The notes below the pieces were generated by a model. That model did no database searches. It worked only from the letters and a program-made list of their open reading frames with translations, and was not told the DNA's origin. DNA of 64,000 nucleotides. Origin: Muscardinus avellanarius. Taxonomy: Eukaryota > Chordata > Mammalia > Rodentia > Gliridae. The DNA lies in contig OY726560.1 in NCBI GenBank assembly GCA_963383645.1, forward strand, positions 27,106,300 through 27,170,299, written 5' to 3'. Position 1 is the first letter of the stretch; each line of letters begins with the position of its first letter. Shown in pieces: positions 21,991-33,197 of the stretch. The position numbers and the translations under genes were made by a program.

Positions 21991-22668
21991 GAAAAGAGAG
22001 ATTTTGGAATTTCTGCTCTTATTGCTGTAATTGTGGCCTCTGTGACCGCGGCAGTTGCAGCTGCTGCCGCTTTGGCAACGTCTATAAATACTGCAGCCAC
22101 TATGAATGCCCTATCCTCACATGCGGCTACTGCCATGGCTCAGCAAGCTCAAATAAATGGACAACTTAAAGCTGGCATATTAATGGTAAATCAAAGAGTA
22201 GACCTGTTACAAGAACAGGTTGACATTCTAGGGCAAATGGCCATGGTACCATGTATTCATAAATTGTCTGGATTATGTATAACGTATGTGCAGTATCAGA
22301 ATTTCTCCCATGCAGGTAATTTGTCTCGGCAATTAAGCAAGATGCTTCTAGGGACTTGGAGCCGTGAATTTGAACACACCATGATTGAGCTTCGAGCGTC
22401 CATCAGTGCAATTAATTCTACCCATGTGGAAGTCGCCACCGTACAACAATGGATGGACTTGATACATGGAACTTTGGGTTTCTTAAAAGATTGGGGTGGC
22501 ATGGCATTCTGGGCATTCTTGCTGGTGGTAGCATGCTGTTTCCTGGTTGGATATATCAGGCGAACTCGACAACGCACACTGCAACAACAACGTATATTGG
22601 TGCAAGCTATGGCAGCCCTTGAAGCTGGCTCATCTCCCCATGTATGGCTCAGTATGCTGGATCGGTAG
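21991..22668 (+). pseudogene. env: env transmembrane subunit (TM), in frame after the stop
   Basis: TM anchors Env and drives membrane fusion. It continues in the same frame as SU, cut off only by the TGA at 21988. It begins with Glu-Lys-Arg-Asp and a hydrophobic, Ala-rich fusion peptide ('FGISALIAVIVASVTAAVA'). A heptad-like region with 'VDLLQEQVDILGQMA' follows, then a CX7C loop (C-IHKLSGL-C) with no gammaretroviral immunosuppressive-type motif. A second helix and a membrane span ('AFWAFLLVVACCFLVGYI') come next, and a tail of about 35 residues rich in Arg and Gln. The stop is at 22666-22668. An internal ATG at 22033 could only yield a truncated product lacking part of the fusion peptide. 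Confidence 0.88.
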
Positions 22669-22671
22669 TCA

Positions 22672-22786
22672 GTGACGGGTAAGATCTTCCCCGGGACCTT
22701 TCAACCTAAGACAGGGAAACAATCATGCTATTGTTCTCCCAATGACGGGTAAGACTGGTCCTTGAGGGTCGACGACCTAAGACAGG
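22672..22786 (+). promoter_or_regulatory. CTE-like RNA export element, two copies
   Basis: Between env and the polypurine tract, two repeats each contain TGACGGGTAAGA followed about 32 nt later by ACCTAAGACAGG (22673-22684 with 22704-22715; 22743-22754 with 22775-22786). These are the paired internal-loop motifs of the constitutive transport element of Mason-Pfizer monkey virus/SRV, which binds NXF1/TAP and exports unspliced RNA; related elements occur in IAPs. The order and duplication match that element as I remember it. Export function in this copy is inferred. Confidence 0.85.
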
Positions 22787-22815
22787 CACGATCCCGAGCC
22801 TTATTTTAATAAAAC

Positions 22816-22828
22816 AAAAAGGGGGAGA
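22816..22828 (+). promoter_or_regulatory. Polypurine tract
   Basis: AAAAAGGGGGAGA lies directly against the 3' LTR. It is the RNase H-resistant primer for plus-strand DNA synthesis. 'aataaaac' just upstream is part of the same A-rich lead-in. Confidence 0.93.
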
Positions 22829-23247
22829 TGTTGGGGCCCACTCGGCTGGACCAAGATGGCACCCAGGCTTGTTGTCAGTGTGGATTCAAGATGGCGCCTA
22901 GGCTTGCAGTCAAGTCATGAGACTCACAAGATGGACGTCTCCTTGAGCATGCGCAGTGTGCCATGCTACGTGCCTACAGAATGATCAGTGACGCCTACCA
23001 CCAGCCTGCCTATGAGAAAGTCAGAAGTGTGCATGCCCTAACTGTGAAAGCTTGGGGTTGGTAGGAAATAGAAGGAGGGATTATGATGCTGATATATATT
23101 GTGTACGCATTGTCAGACATATGAGAGAGAGAAGAGACATATTAAGAGACATGTTAAGGATCCATTAAAGAAGAATTCATATTTCAGCTGAAAAGGTGTC
23201 TGTGTCGTTCTCTAAGCCCCTGCGGGTCGGAGTCTTGGGGGACGATA
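22829..23247 (+). repeat. 3' LTR (419 bp)
   Basis: Same length as the 5' LTR with no indels. By my line-by-line comparison it differs only at 22853 (A; 5' copy G, in a CpG) and 22875 (T; 5' copy C). ATTAAA in R (23164-23169) is the probable poly(A) signal for proviral RNA. Confidence 0.95.
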
Positions 23248-23253
23248 CCCCAC
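23248..23253. repeat. Provirus target-site duplication, right copy
   Basis: CCCCAC, identical to 15118-15123. Confidence 0.93.
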
Positions 23254-24065
23254 TTCTCTCCTTCCCCGTATAAGATATCAAGATTGGCTTTGGCATTCTC
23301 ACATATGTACATTATACTAGTGAAAGTGTTTTCTTCATCAATTCTGCCTTTCTTTCAGCTCTCCAAAGCCACCTTATTTTTCTCAACTGGAGTTTTTTCT
23401 CCAGTATCTATACCCTCTTTTATCCTAATTACTCTCTGGCTTCCAATTAGGAGGGAAAACATATGACCTTTCACTTTCAATGGATGGCTAAACTTTTCTA
23501 ACATAATGTTTTTCAGGTATATTTATTTTCCTGCAAATTGCAAAATTTAGTACTTCTTTATTGCTGAGTAGAATTCCATTGTGTGTATATCCCATAATTT
23601 GTGATCCATTCATCTGTTGATGGACATCTAATTCGGTTCCGTAATTTGGATATAGTGAATTGTGCTGCTAAAAACGTGTATATGCATGTATTACTATAAT
23701 ATTCTGATTCCAGTCCCTTTGGATATATACTCAGGAGTGATATAGCTGGATCATATGGTGAATCCATTCCCAGTTTTTCAGGAATCTCCATACTGATCTC
23801 CATAGCAGCGGTACGAATTTACAATCCAACCAATAGTGTAGAAGATTTCATATTTCACCAGGACTTATCTTGTTTGATTTCTTGATGATTGCCATTCTAA
23901 TGGAATAGATGGAACCTAAGTGTAGTTTTAATTTGCATCTCTCTGATTGAGAAGGGTGCTGAAAACTTTTTAATGTGTATATTGATCATTTGTATTTATT
24001 TTGTGAAATGTCTATATATTTCAATGAACATTTTAATTGAATTATATTTTTAGGGTTATATCTTC
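23254..24065 (-). mobile_element. Minus-strand L1, 3' UTR and ORF2 C-terminus
   Basis: Continues the L1 interrupted by the provirus. The C-rich start (complement of the G-rich 3' UTR) is followed by the ORF2 C-terminal region. On the minus strand 23558-23803 still reads through 'YDPAISLLSIYPKG', the conserved L1 C-terminal phrase. It is truncated near 24065, where the tail of a second L1 starts. Confidence 0.75.
23558..23803 (-). pseudogene. L1 ORF2 C-terminal remnant
   Basis: An 81-codon stretch of the L1 ORF2 protein C-terminus, recognised by 'YDPAISLLSIYPKG' and the downstream 'FLAAQFTISKL'. It lies beyond the reverse transcriptase domain and has no function alone. Confidence 0.75.
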
Positions 24066-24089
24066 AAATAATGTGCATAGTCTACAGAT

Positions 24090-25380
24090 TAGTACTTTTT
24101 AGGTTTTTTTTTATTTTTATGTGGATTATATTGAAAATGGCATACATTCAGACTATGCTTGGTAGCCTCTCCCACTTCTCACTTTCCCTTACCGCCCTCC
24201 CAACAATGAGTATCCAGGTTAACCATGCTACAGTCATACATTTACACATACTCGAATGTAGCTCTTTCATTAATCAACATCAGCCTTCTTTCTATCCTAT
24301 CCTTCCATTTCAGCTTTGCTTAGGTTTCCCCTTCATTATCTGCAGTCCCTCTTGTATTCCTAATAGTCTCTGGTTTGGGCATGTTAGAGAAAACATATGT
24401 CCCTTTTCTTTCTCTACTTGGGTGATCTCACTTAACATAATATTCTCCATGTCTTTCTATTTCTTGTGAATGACATGATTTTGTTCTTTTTTATAGCTGA
24501 GTAGAATTCTATGGTGTGTATTTCATATAATTTTGCAATCCATTCATCTGTTGATGGAGACCTAGATTGGTTTCATATTTTGGCTCTTACAAATTGTGCT
24601 AATATGAACATGGGTATGCATATGTTACTGTAGTTCTCTGCTTTCAACCACTTTGGAAAGATACCCAGAGTGGTATAGCCGGATCATATGGTGGATCATT
24701 TCCCAGTTTTCTAAGAAATCTCCAAACTAATCTCCATAGTTGCTAAACTAGTTTGAACTCCCACCAACAGTGTCAAAGAGTTTTTCTTTCCCCATATCCT
24801 CACCAGAATTTGTTGTTATTTGACTTCTTTTTGCTTGCCACTCTAACTGGGGTTAGATAGAATCTCAGCATAGTTTTGATTTGTAACTCCCTATTTGCTA
24901 TGATGTTGAACATCTTTTCATGTATCTATTGGCCATTTGTATCTCTTCTTTTGTGAAGTGTCTAATCAATTTGGTTGCCCAATTTTTGATTGGGTTATTT
25001 CTTTTGCTAGTGTAGTCTTTTGAGCTCTTTGTATATTCTGGATATTAGTCCTCTATCAGAGTGGTGGCTGATAAAGATCTTCTCCCATTCTGTAGGCTTT
25101 CTCTTTAGTTTCTTGATAGCTTCTTTTGATGAGAAGATACTTTTTAGTTTGATGCCATCCCACTTGTTAATTCTTGCTTTAATTTCCTACACTTTGGAGG
25201 TCTTGTTGAGAAAGTTACTCCCTGTGCCTACATGTTGGAGTGTTGAGCCTATGTCCTCCTCTAAAAACTTCTAGCTCTGTGATCCATCTTGAGCTGATTT
25301 CTGTGCATGTTGAGAGGTAAGAATTTAGTTCCATTTTTCTACAAATGGCTAGCCAGTTCTCCTAGGATGATTTGTTGTAA
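24090..25380 (-). mobile_element. Second minus-strand L1, 3' part
   Basis: A T-rich run near 24098-24118 marks its poly-A end. It repeats the order seen at 23300-24000 (complement of the 3' UTR, then 'gatcatatggtggatca', then 'ctccatagttgctaaactag'). It then extends further into ORF2 ('ctttgtatattctggatatt', 'tcccattctgtaggctttct'). Frames are broken. Confidence 0.75.
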
Positions 25381-25606
25381 AGACTGTCTTTCCAGCAGGG
25401 AAATTCAAAGCATTATCAGAAACTATTTTGAGAATTTATACTCCAACAGACTGGAAAATATGGAAGAAATCGATAGATTTCTAAGCACATATAACCTACC
25501 TAAACTGAACCAAGAGGACATAGCAAGCCCAAACCAACCAATAGCAAACAAAGAAATAGAAATAGCAATCAAAATTCTGCCAACAAAGAAAAGGGTCTAT
25601 TGTTAA
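25381..25606 (+). pseudogene. Inverted L1 ORF2 segment (endonuclease-RT linker)
   Basis: On the + strand this reads as L1 ORF2 between endonuclease and reverse transcriptase: 'NYFENLYSNRLENMEEID' and then 'YNLPKLNQEDI', with intact codons for about 65 residues. The L1 sequence on both sides is in the opposite orientation. The switch fits an inverted piece of the kind made by twin priming, although the 5'-UTR-like sequence beyond it would then belong to another event. Confidence 0.8.
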
Positions 25607-26595
25607 GCGTAAATCTCCTTCCTTACTTCCCACTGATCAGAGCCTGAGTCTGTCTGGGCCTCTGCTATGTTCAACAGCAGACTCTTCTCCCACCTCTCTG
25701 AGTTGTAATGCAAAGTCTCAGACCTGTAGTGTTTATCAGGCTGCAGGAGTCCCTGGGTGCGCTGGGCTGAATGATTTCCCACAGAAGTTATTGAGAGCCA
25801 CTCTGAATCTCTGGAGGGTGTGGTAATCTCAGCCACCACCACTTCTTCACTGTGTTGAACTGCAAAAATCTCATTCCAAGGGAGTTTATTGTGGCTGAGC
25901 AAGTCCCTTGGGGGCACAGCACTGGGCATTTTGTGTGGGAACCATGACATCAATTATGGCATTATTGAGAGCAGTTTTGGATCTCTGGAAGGTATGATAA
26001 TCTCAGCCCCCACTACTCCTACACTGGGTTGAACTGCAAATCTCAGACCCAGGAAATTTAACACAGTGATAGGGGCACAGTGATGGGATTTCTTTGGCCA
26101 GAACCACAATTTCACTTACAATTTTGGTGCACCCTGGTCTGGATCTCTGGCCGGCATGATGAGCTGTGCTACCGCTGGCAAGCAGCTTTCTTTTCTAATT
26201 TTGAGCTCTGCTCTGGATCCCTGGAGGGCATAGTGAACTCAGCCGCTGGAAGTTGTAGCTGGTATTTGCACAGATAGAACTGATGACTTAAAACCTGTTG
26301 ATCTCCAACTTCTCACTACAGTTTGTTGCTTTCCTTTTCATCTCTGGAGTTGGGTGTTGTAAGGCAAGACAGCGCTGCTGTGATGCCCTTTGCCATAAGG
26401 CGGGCAGGTTTCTTTTCTGCTCTCTGGTCAGTCTTCTAATCTTATTCTCTGTCCCTTGTATTTATCATTTTTATTCCTCTACTGATAGTATTTTATGGCT
26501 TTGTGGAATGCTGGTTTTGAGGCAATGGAGATTGGGTATCAGAAGGATTCATAAATGTTGCTTCTCTTGGTCGCCATCTTCCCGGAAGTTACATA
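25607..26595 (-). mobile_element. L1 5'-UTR-like block
   Basis: GC-richer sequence with internally repeated phrases ('gatctctggaaggtatgataatctcagcc' type, recurring near 25810, 25980, 26140 and 26215). It ends near 26580 in 'gtcgccatcttcccgg', the complement of a 'gaagatggcg' L1 start. It contains no gene of its own; the open frames across it are incidental. Confidence 0.55.
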
Positions 26596-26619
26596 TTAGT
26601 ATTCTATGAAAGGGACAGC

Positions 26620-27478
26620 TGGAAAAGTCCTAGTCTGTAAGCTTTCTCTTTAGACTCTTGATGGTTTATTTTGATGAGCAGAAACCTTATTTTGATGCCA
26701 TTCCATTTATTAATTCTTATTTTAATATTCTGGGCTGTGGGGTCTTATTGAGAAAGTTTCTTCCTCTGCCTACATGTTGGAATGTTGGTCCTATATCCTC
26801 CTCTAGTAATTTCAAAGTCTCTGGTATTGTTTTCAGGTATTTGAGTTATCTTAAATTGACCTCCTATGTTCAAGATGACAATAAAAGCTGTGGATAAGTA
26901 TCCAGTGGGGTTCACCTAAGAGTGAGGTCCCTGGCCTGACCCTTTCAATCTGCCTGTTGTGAGTGTGTCATTATTTTTTCCTCAGGTATACTTGACATTA
27001 CTGATGGATCTTTCTTCTGTGGATTTCTACTTTCATTCCATTATGATCTGAAAAAAATACAGGAAATTATATTTTTTTTGAATTTTCTGGTACTTGTTTT
27101 GTGGTCCAAAAAATGGTCTATTTTGGAAAAGGTTCCAGGAATAGCTGAGGAGAATGTGTACTCAGCTTTTGTTGATTGGGATATTTTGTATATGTCTATT
27201 AGGTCAGTTTGGTTTATAATGTTAATTAGGTATGAAGAATTTTATTTTCTGGAGAATTGATCTAATGGCATGAGCAGTGTGTTGAAGTCTTTCAGTATTT
27301 TTATATTGTGTTTTATCTGACCTAATGGTTTGAAGAGTTTGTTTTGTAAAAGTGGTTGTGCTTACATTTGGGGCATAAATGTTTATGGTCATTATATCTT
27401 CTTGATATATTGTTGCTTTATGATTAAGAAGTGACCTGCTTTGTTTATTCTGGTAAGTTTTGTCTGATGACTCCTTAT
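26620..27478 (-). mobile_element. Minus-strand L1 ORF2, decayed
   Basis: About 26640-26880 matches the ORF2 3' region also seen at 25110-25280. From about 26930 the sequence jumps to the endonuclease end of ORF2 (complement of 'ccattatgatctg', 'tctattaggtcagtttgg'). The jump means either an internal deletion or two separate copies. Confidence 0.6.
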
Positions 27479-27709
27479 TCAGATTTGAAAGTTGCTACTT
27501 CTGCTTGATTTCATTCTCCATTTGAATGGAACATTTTTCCATCCTTTCACCTTTAGCCTAAGGATATCTTTGCCTATGAGTTTCTTGCAAGTAGCATATT
27601 GTTGATTATGGTCTTCAATTAACTTTGCCAATCTTTGTCTTTTAATTAGGGAATGTAGACCTTTGATATTCAATGTTATAATTGAGAGATGATTTACATT
27701 TCTTGTCAT
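27479..27709 (-). pseudogene. L1 ORF2 N-terminus (endonuclease start)
   Basis: The minus-strand frame starts MTRNVNHLSIITLNIKGLHS, matching the start of the L1 endonuclease domain, in which TLNI-NGL holds an active-site Asn; that position here is Lys. The next phrase 'KRQRLAKLIED' is also typical. The frame stops after 76 codons and the rest of the nuclease is missing. Confidence 0.8.
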
Positions 27710-28450
27710 CTTTAGTTATATTTTTAGTTTGATATTGTGTTATTTCTCCTTTGCTTAGTTGCTTATCTGGTATAGTTTTTTTCCATTGTTGATTCTGATA
27801 TTTATTTCTTTTTTTATTCTCTCTGTTTTTAAAAATTATTTTCTCTAGTATTGTCTTGGTATTCATAAATTATTTTCTGCTTATCTTGAAAATATTTTAC
27901 TTTTGCATATTTTTAAAAGTTATTATTGCTGAATATAGAAGTCTTGGTTGAAAGTCATTTTCTCTCAGGGTGTTAGTACATCTTACTAGTCTCTCTTTGC
28001 TTTCATTATTTGGCTTGAGAAATCTGGAATAATTCTTATTATTTTGCCCATGATAGTTGGTCATTATTTTGCTCTGAGTACCTTTAGAATTCTTTCCTTG
28101 ACTTTATCATTATAATTTTGATTATTTTTATGGAGTTCTTCTTTGATCTTGCCTAATTGTAGTTCTGAATATCTCCTGTTTGTGTATGTCCAACTCATTT
28201 TCTATACTTGAGTAATGTTCTGGTATTATTTCTCTGAAATATTTCCAATGTCATTGGCCTGCAATTCCAGATCTTCTTTAATGACTATTATTTTTAGGTT
28301 AGTTTGTTTCATGTTATCCCGTAATTCATTTATTGTCTCCCTGATTTCCTTCAGAGCCTCTTTTTGGATTTTACTTAAAGTAAAAACCTCCCTTTTATAT
28401 GCTCTTTCCTTTCTTGTGCACATTCTCTAATTTAATTTTCAGGCCTTTGA
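27710..28450 (-). pseudogene. L1 ORF1 remnant
   Basis: Upstream (higher coordinates) of the ORF2 start on the minus strand. 28226-28423 reads as a Lys/Glu-rich coiled coil ('QKEALKEIRETINELRDNM'), the usual N-terminal part of the ORF1 RNA-binding protein. The remainder has stops and AT-rich drift. Confidence 0.65.
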
Positions 28451-30110
28451 TCATATTAAAAGTCAAATTTTGAATTCTCTTTCTGGCATTTTCTACAGTA
28501 TATATCTCCCTTGCTATTGAGTTGTGGGAGTATATTGTTTCCTCATTGTCCAATTTTCTGGGTTTTATTTCTTTTGTCTTTGCATCCTATTTCTCTTCAT
28601 TTGGGAGTTATATGTCTACTTGTTATTCCTCTATAGTAATACCTATGCTGGAGGAATATATTTGCCTCAATGAATATGTCTCGCATAATCAGATTTTTGG
28701 CTTAGTTCCCCAGACCTCTTTAACAGGATTGGTTTTTAGTGCAGGCAAGCAGAGGTCTCTGAATGGCTGCAGGATTGTATGCTTTCTGGGCCCCAAGTCA
28801 GCAGGGACAGTGATTATAACATTCCATTCAAAGTCTGTGGCCTGCTGGCTGAGATTTTATGCCTCAAGGACACCATCACAGCTCTGATAGCTGTAGATAT
28901 GTGAAACCATATCAGATGCTGGCATCTAGCATCTGTAGTCACTGGGAACAAACTCAAGAGGGCCAGAGTTTATTAAGTGCTTAGCTTGTGGCCCAGATGG
29001 CTGAGTTTTGATAGCCCATGGATACCACTGTTTATCAGCTGATTGTGATCACCTAGAAAGCAGTCAGCCAATGGCCTGCATTATAACCACACACAGTTTC
29101 TGCTGGTTGAGAGAATTTTGCATATCTTGCCTACAGCGTGGCTGCCTGAGTCAAACTGCCCCATAGATACTTCTGTTGTCCCACAAGCTGCAATTATATA
29201 AAATCCTGCTTTCCCCTGGCTTATAATATTTCTGATTTCTTACCCAAAAACCAGCAAGGAGAGATTGTATAGCTCTGAGTCTAGACATTGAGTGGTTTAA
29301 TTATTTAGCTCCAGGAACACTGTTGCTGCTTTGGGCAACTGAGATCACATGAAGCTTTGCTGGCCACTGGCTTTTGTATTTGTGGTACCCAAACCCTACT
29401 GGGAGCAAGTTTATAGTCTTCCAATTCTGCGGCAGAGCTGGCTAAATTATTGAACTCCACAGACACAACCCTGGCCAATCCTACAGTGATCACTGGAGAC
29501 CTGGGGTCGGAGGTGAAATGGCAACCCTAGGTCCCATCCATGCAAATGTCCCTAGGGACTGTCTGCTAATTCACATTTCTTCTAAGTCTGACTATAGCCC
29601 CATCCTCAGATCCACACTAATGATTTACAAACTCACAGACCCCTGGGGCTTGTTTGTCGCCACACAAGTTCCTGCAGCTGTGCAGGCTCTTGCTGAAATG
29701 GTTTGTAAACTCATGATCTTGAAAAGGGCCACTTGGTCCTACAAGAAGCATCTGTACTTTCTTGATCTTCATGGGTTCAAGAGCAGCCACTGGAGCTGAA
29801 TAAGTGATTTGGGTTGTTGGCCTAGAGATTCACGGGAGTCTTGACATGGCAGGATACAGCCATTGGGGTTCCTTCAGGAAGGGCCTGTCATTTTCTGGTC
29901 CTTGCTGAGTTCAGTTTCAGCCACAGGAGTTTTCTGGATGGTTTGGTTGGGTGGCCTGGAGAGTCTTGTCTTGAGGTATTCAGGTAGAAAATAAGAATGT
30001 GAATATCTTTGGTGCTGGTTCTCTGCAATCTCTAGCTCAACAAGATTTAGCTTGTTTGGTAAATCTGATCTCTAAGAGATACCAGGTACTGGCAGGCACC
30101 AGATCACATA
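28451..30110 (-). mobile_element. L1 5'-UTR-like block of the same element
   Basis: Moderately GC-rich, non-coding sequence with loosely repeated phrases ('ggccactggcttttg', 'gctgagttttgatagccc'). It abuts ORF1 on the minus strand and is probably the L1 promoter/5' UTR. The outer end near 30110 is approximate. Confidence 0.5.
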
Positions 30111-30968
30111 AAGGGTTTGATAATCATTTTTAAAGAAGACATTTTTATCTATTAATCAGCCAAAATCTCAAGATAAATTCATTTAAATGGCTCTTATGCA
30201 TGTCTTTGAGTGTCTGTTTTATTTACTTCATAATGAATGTTTAATGTCCCTGTTTCTATATCTCAGAGTAGCTACTAATTTGTCCTTCAACCAAGTACCA
30301 AAGCTTCACTAGGCATCTATCCTTCTACCTAACTAGAGAGACAATAGACCATTAGCTATTAATATTCTCGATCAGTAACTATTGCATTGAGATATTTACA
30401 TATCCAGGAATAGTTCCCCAAATCCTGAAGATTATCTAATGTTGGCAAATATTTAAATTAATTTAAATCCACATTTTCATATATCTATATTTTCTTTAAT
30501 CCTTGGGACACTGTCAAATATTTAATGTTTAATATAACTAATGACTAATGTGGGAACTTGTGATATATATGACATTCATGCCTACTTTAATTTAGATCCA
30601 TTGGAATATACATATTAAATAGCATACAGAAAAAAATGATGACATATTTAAATTTTTGAGATATAAAGAATTTTATAATATTTGCAAGTGTAGTAGGGAA
30701 AACTGGAATTGTCTTTGAATAGGGATACATTAGCAAGAAACACTGGCTATCAGGGATGGATTATTATGTTGACATACTGTAACAAAACATCAGTAAATGG
30801 CCTAATATGCTTTGTAGAAGTTTGGATTTTGAAACATTAGTGTCATAATACTCAATATAAATTCGACTTGAATTTCTCTAGTAACCATGTTGGCTGAAGC
30901 AGGAAAGACTGTGATACTGGTAGAGAATATTAAGAGTTTATTTTTGAAGATTAAATGTTGAAAATAAT
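30111..30968. other. Unannotated AT-rich interval
   Basis: No gene or clear repeat was seen. Confidence 0.4.
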
Positions 30969-31177
30969 GCCAGGTTTGAGTACTTCTCAGTACTTTGGAG
31001 GCTGAGACAGGAGGATTGGATATTTGTGGCTAGCCTCAGCAGCTTTGTGAGGCAATCCACTACTTATTGAGACACAGTTACAAAATTAAAAAAACAAAAA
31101 CAAAACCAAAAAAACACAATAGAGTTGGAGGTTCGGCTCAGAGATAGATCGCCCCTGCATTTAATCTCCAGTACCAC
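30969..31177 (+). mobile_element. Old dimeric B1/ID-type SINE
   Basis: 'ggaggctgagacaggaggat' in the left arm, an A-rich linker at 31081-31117, and the ID-like right arm 'ttcggctcagagatagat'. The copy is diverged. Confidence 0.75.
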
Positions 31178-32966
31178 ACATAAAAACTTAACTGTCATGA
31201 GAAATCCCCTGATTTGGTAAATTTCCCCTGTTGTGAAAGAGAACCAACAGCAATTGATAAGGACAGTAATCATAATTTGGTTCAAAAGTTTTACAGAAAG
31301 AAAAAAAAAGAAATTAAATTTTGCAAGTGGTATTGTCTATAGTTCTAGATTTTTCTCCATCATTCTCATTAAAACTAAGTACCTATTCATCAATATATTA
31401 AATTAATATCCAAAGAAAGTTTTGCATGGTTAAATGAAACTAAATGAGGTATATAAAAAATAGTGTGTCCCAATTAACAGGCAAACTAGCAAACTGAGAA
31501 TTACTCAGATATTTTGAGAAATAATTAAAGGTAAAATATCAACTTGACTTACTCATAATTCATTTAAATGAGAATTAAAAATAACAACTTTAATAAATTA
31601 CCTTTATGTTAAATACAATATATTTTCTTGAAATATTAAGAGTATGAGGAAGACATGTTTTAGAGGAAAGTGAGGGGATCAAAATTTATTTTCCACTAAA
31701 AATTTTGAAAATTATAAATTAAAAAATGTGGTCTAGGAAAATGAATCTTTATAGCTTTTAATATAGAACAGAGAAAAATTTTAATAAAAAGTTGATATGG
31801 TATGCTTGAAACAGCTGAGTTTTAGGAATGTAAGTTATACATCAACAAAACTATTTTAAAATGATGTTATAAATTGCAAAGTATGGATATTAAAATATTT
31901 AATATATTTGACAAGCACTAATCACAATTTCAAATTTCCTTAAAAAATAAGATATTTTTGATGAAAAATATTATTGTACAATCATAGACAAGTTCATTCA
32001 TAATAAATTGTTTCCTACAACATAAATGTATCAGTGTCTTACTATCAAATTTCAGTAATAACAACTTTCTCTTAAATTTTTAATGATAACATTGTTTCAA
32101 AATAATATTCTTTTTCTCCTTTATGCTCTGAGTTTATTCATGTTCTTTGAGAAGATAAAGTATAAGCAGTAATGTTATTTCATGAATAAGTAAATTTAAT
32201 GGCCATGCTGAGGATAATTTTTTCAGTACACTCTACATTTTCATATAATATAAAAACTATAGTTTTACCACTTTTCTCACTTTATCATTCATGTATGAAC
32301 CACAAATCTATGTTACCACTGAGTTACATTTTAGGACATACAGGATTAACTATTACCAAGCTGCAATTTAATCACATTAAACTGAGAACTAAAATTTTCA
32401 AAATTTAAAAAGTTCAAAACTAAAGAATTATTGTGGACTTAAAGTTGTTTTATGGTTGAAATAAAAGTTGTAGTATATTGTCTCTTTTCTAACGCTCAGA
32501 CTAGATGTCAACAGAATGCTCTATGTTTAGAAAAACAAAATGGATCATTACCTTCTATTTTTATTGACAATAATAAATGGTGCCTGGTAATAGTTTAATA
32601 AAACCTCTAACTTTATCAAATAATCTGAACATTTAGTAGGGCATATATTAGAGGTATGAAGTTGATTTTCTCTTAATACTTTTTTGCTTCATTGTAATCT
32701 CACATCATTACATAATTCAGAGAGATGGGGACATATATTTGGTAAGCTTTTCCATTTCCCCATCCAAACTTATTATCAGAGGCAATGAAAAGGGTAAACA
32801 TTATTTATTATAAAATCCTTTGTATAATATTAAAACTTTTTGGATCTGTGTAGACTGGAAAGCCACTAATTTTTTTTCTGAATTCAACATGACTTAAAAG
32901 TGATAGAATGATAAAAAAAAATTTGGAAAATATCTACTTTTGCATTATCTTATGATAATCACTTAG
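31178..32966. other. Unannotated AT-rich interval
   Basis: 1.8 kb without a recognisable gene, repeat or RNA. Confidence 0.4.
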
Positions 32967-32982
32967 AAAAAGCTCAAAATAA

Positions 32983-33181
32983 GCTGGGTGTGGTGGCGCA
33001 CACTTGTAATCTCCATGCTTGGGAGGCAGAGACAGAGCATCACACAGGTTCGAAGACAGCCTTGCTGGCTTAAGAGACCCTGTTTCCAAATAAAAATATA
33101 AAAAAATAGATGTCTGGGAGTGTAGCCCGGAGGTAGAAGGGCTTCCAGGAACCCCTGTACCATCAAATGAAAAGAAAAAAA
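32983..33181 (+). mobile_element. SINE family B with 16-bp TSD
   Basis: 'gctgggtgtggtggcgcac' start and 'tctgggagtgtagcccggag' right arm. The direct repeat 'aaaaagctcaaaataa' lies at 32967-32982 and 33182-33197. Confidence 0.92.
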
Positions 33182-33197
33182 AAAAAGCTCAAAATAA

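Larger units (their letters stand above)
15124..23247 (+). mobile_element. Betaretrovirus-like endogenous provirus (ERV2), near-complete
   Basis: An 8124-bp provirus with paired LTRs, PBS, leader, gag, dUTPase-protease, pol, env, CTE-like element and polypurine tract, flanked by a 6-bp duplication. Two -1 frame changes (gag/pro, pro/pol), a dUTPase fused to the protease and a G-patch after the protease are betaretrovirus hallmarks. The primer site is close to the tRNA-Phe complement, as in rodent IAP elements, and Env is of MMTV/HERV-K style. The LTRs differ at 2 of 419 sites, which marks a young insertion. Three disabling lesions are visible: a frameshift in gag, a stop in RT, and a stop at the SU/TM boundary. 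It cannot encode full-length Gag, Pol or Env as it stands. Confidence 0.95.

Noticed and set aside
21705..22136. 143-codon antisense frame across the env SU/TM junction
   Set aside because: Shadow of the Ala-rich fusion peptide coding sequence.
24071..24469. 132-codon + strand frame with many hydrophobic residues
   Set aside because: It is the antisense of an L1 3' UTR and ORF2 end.
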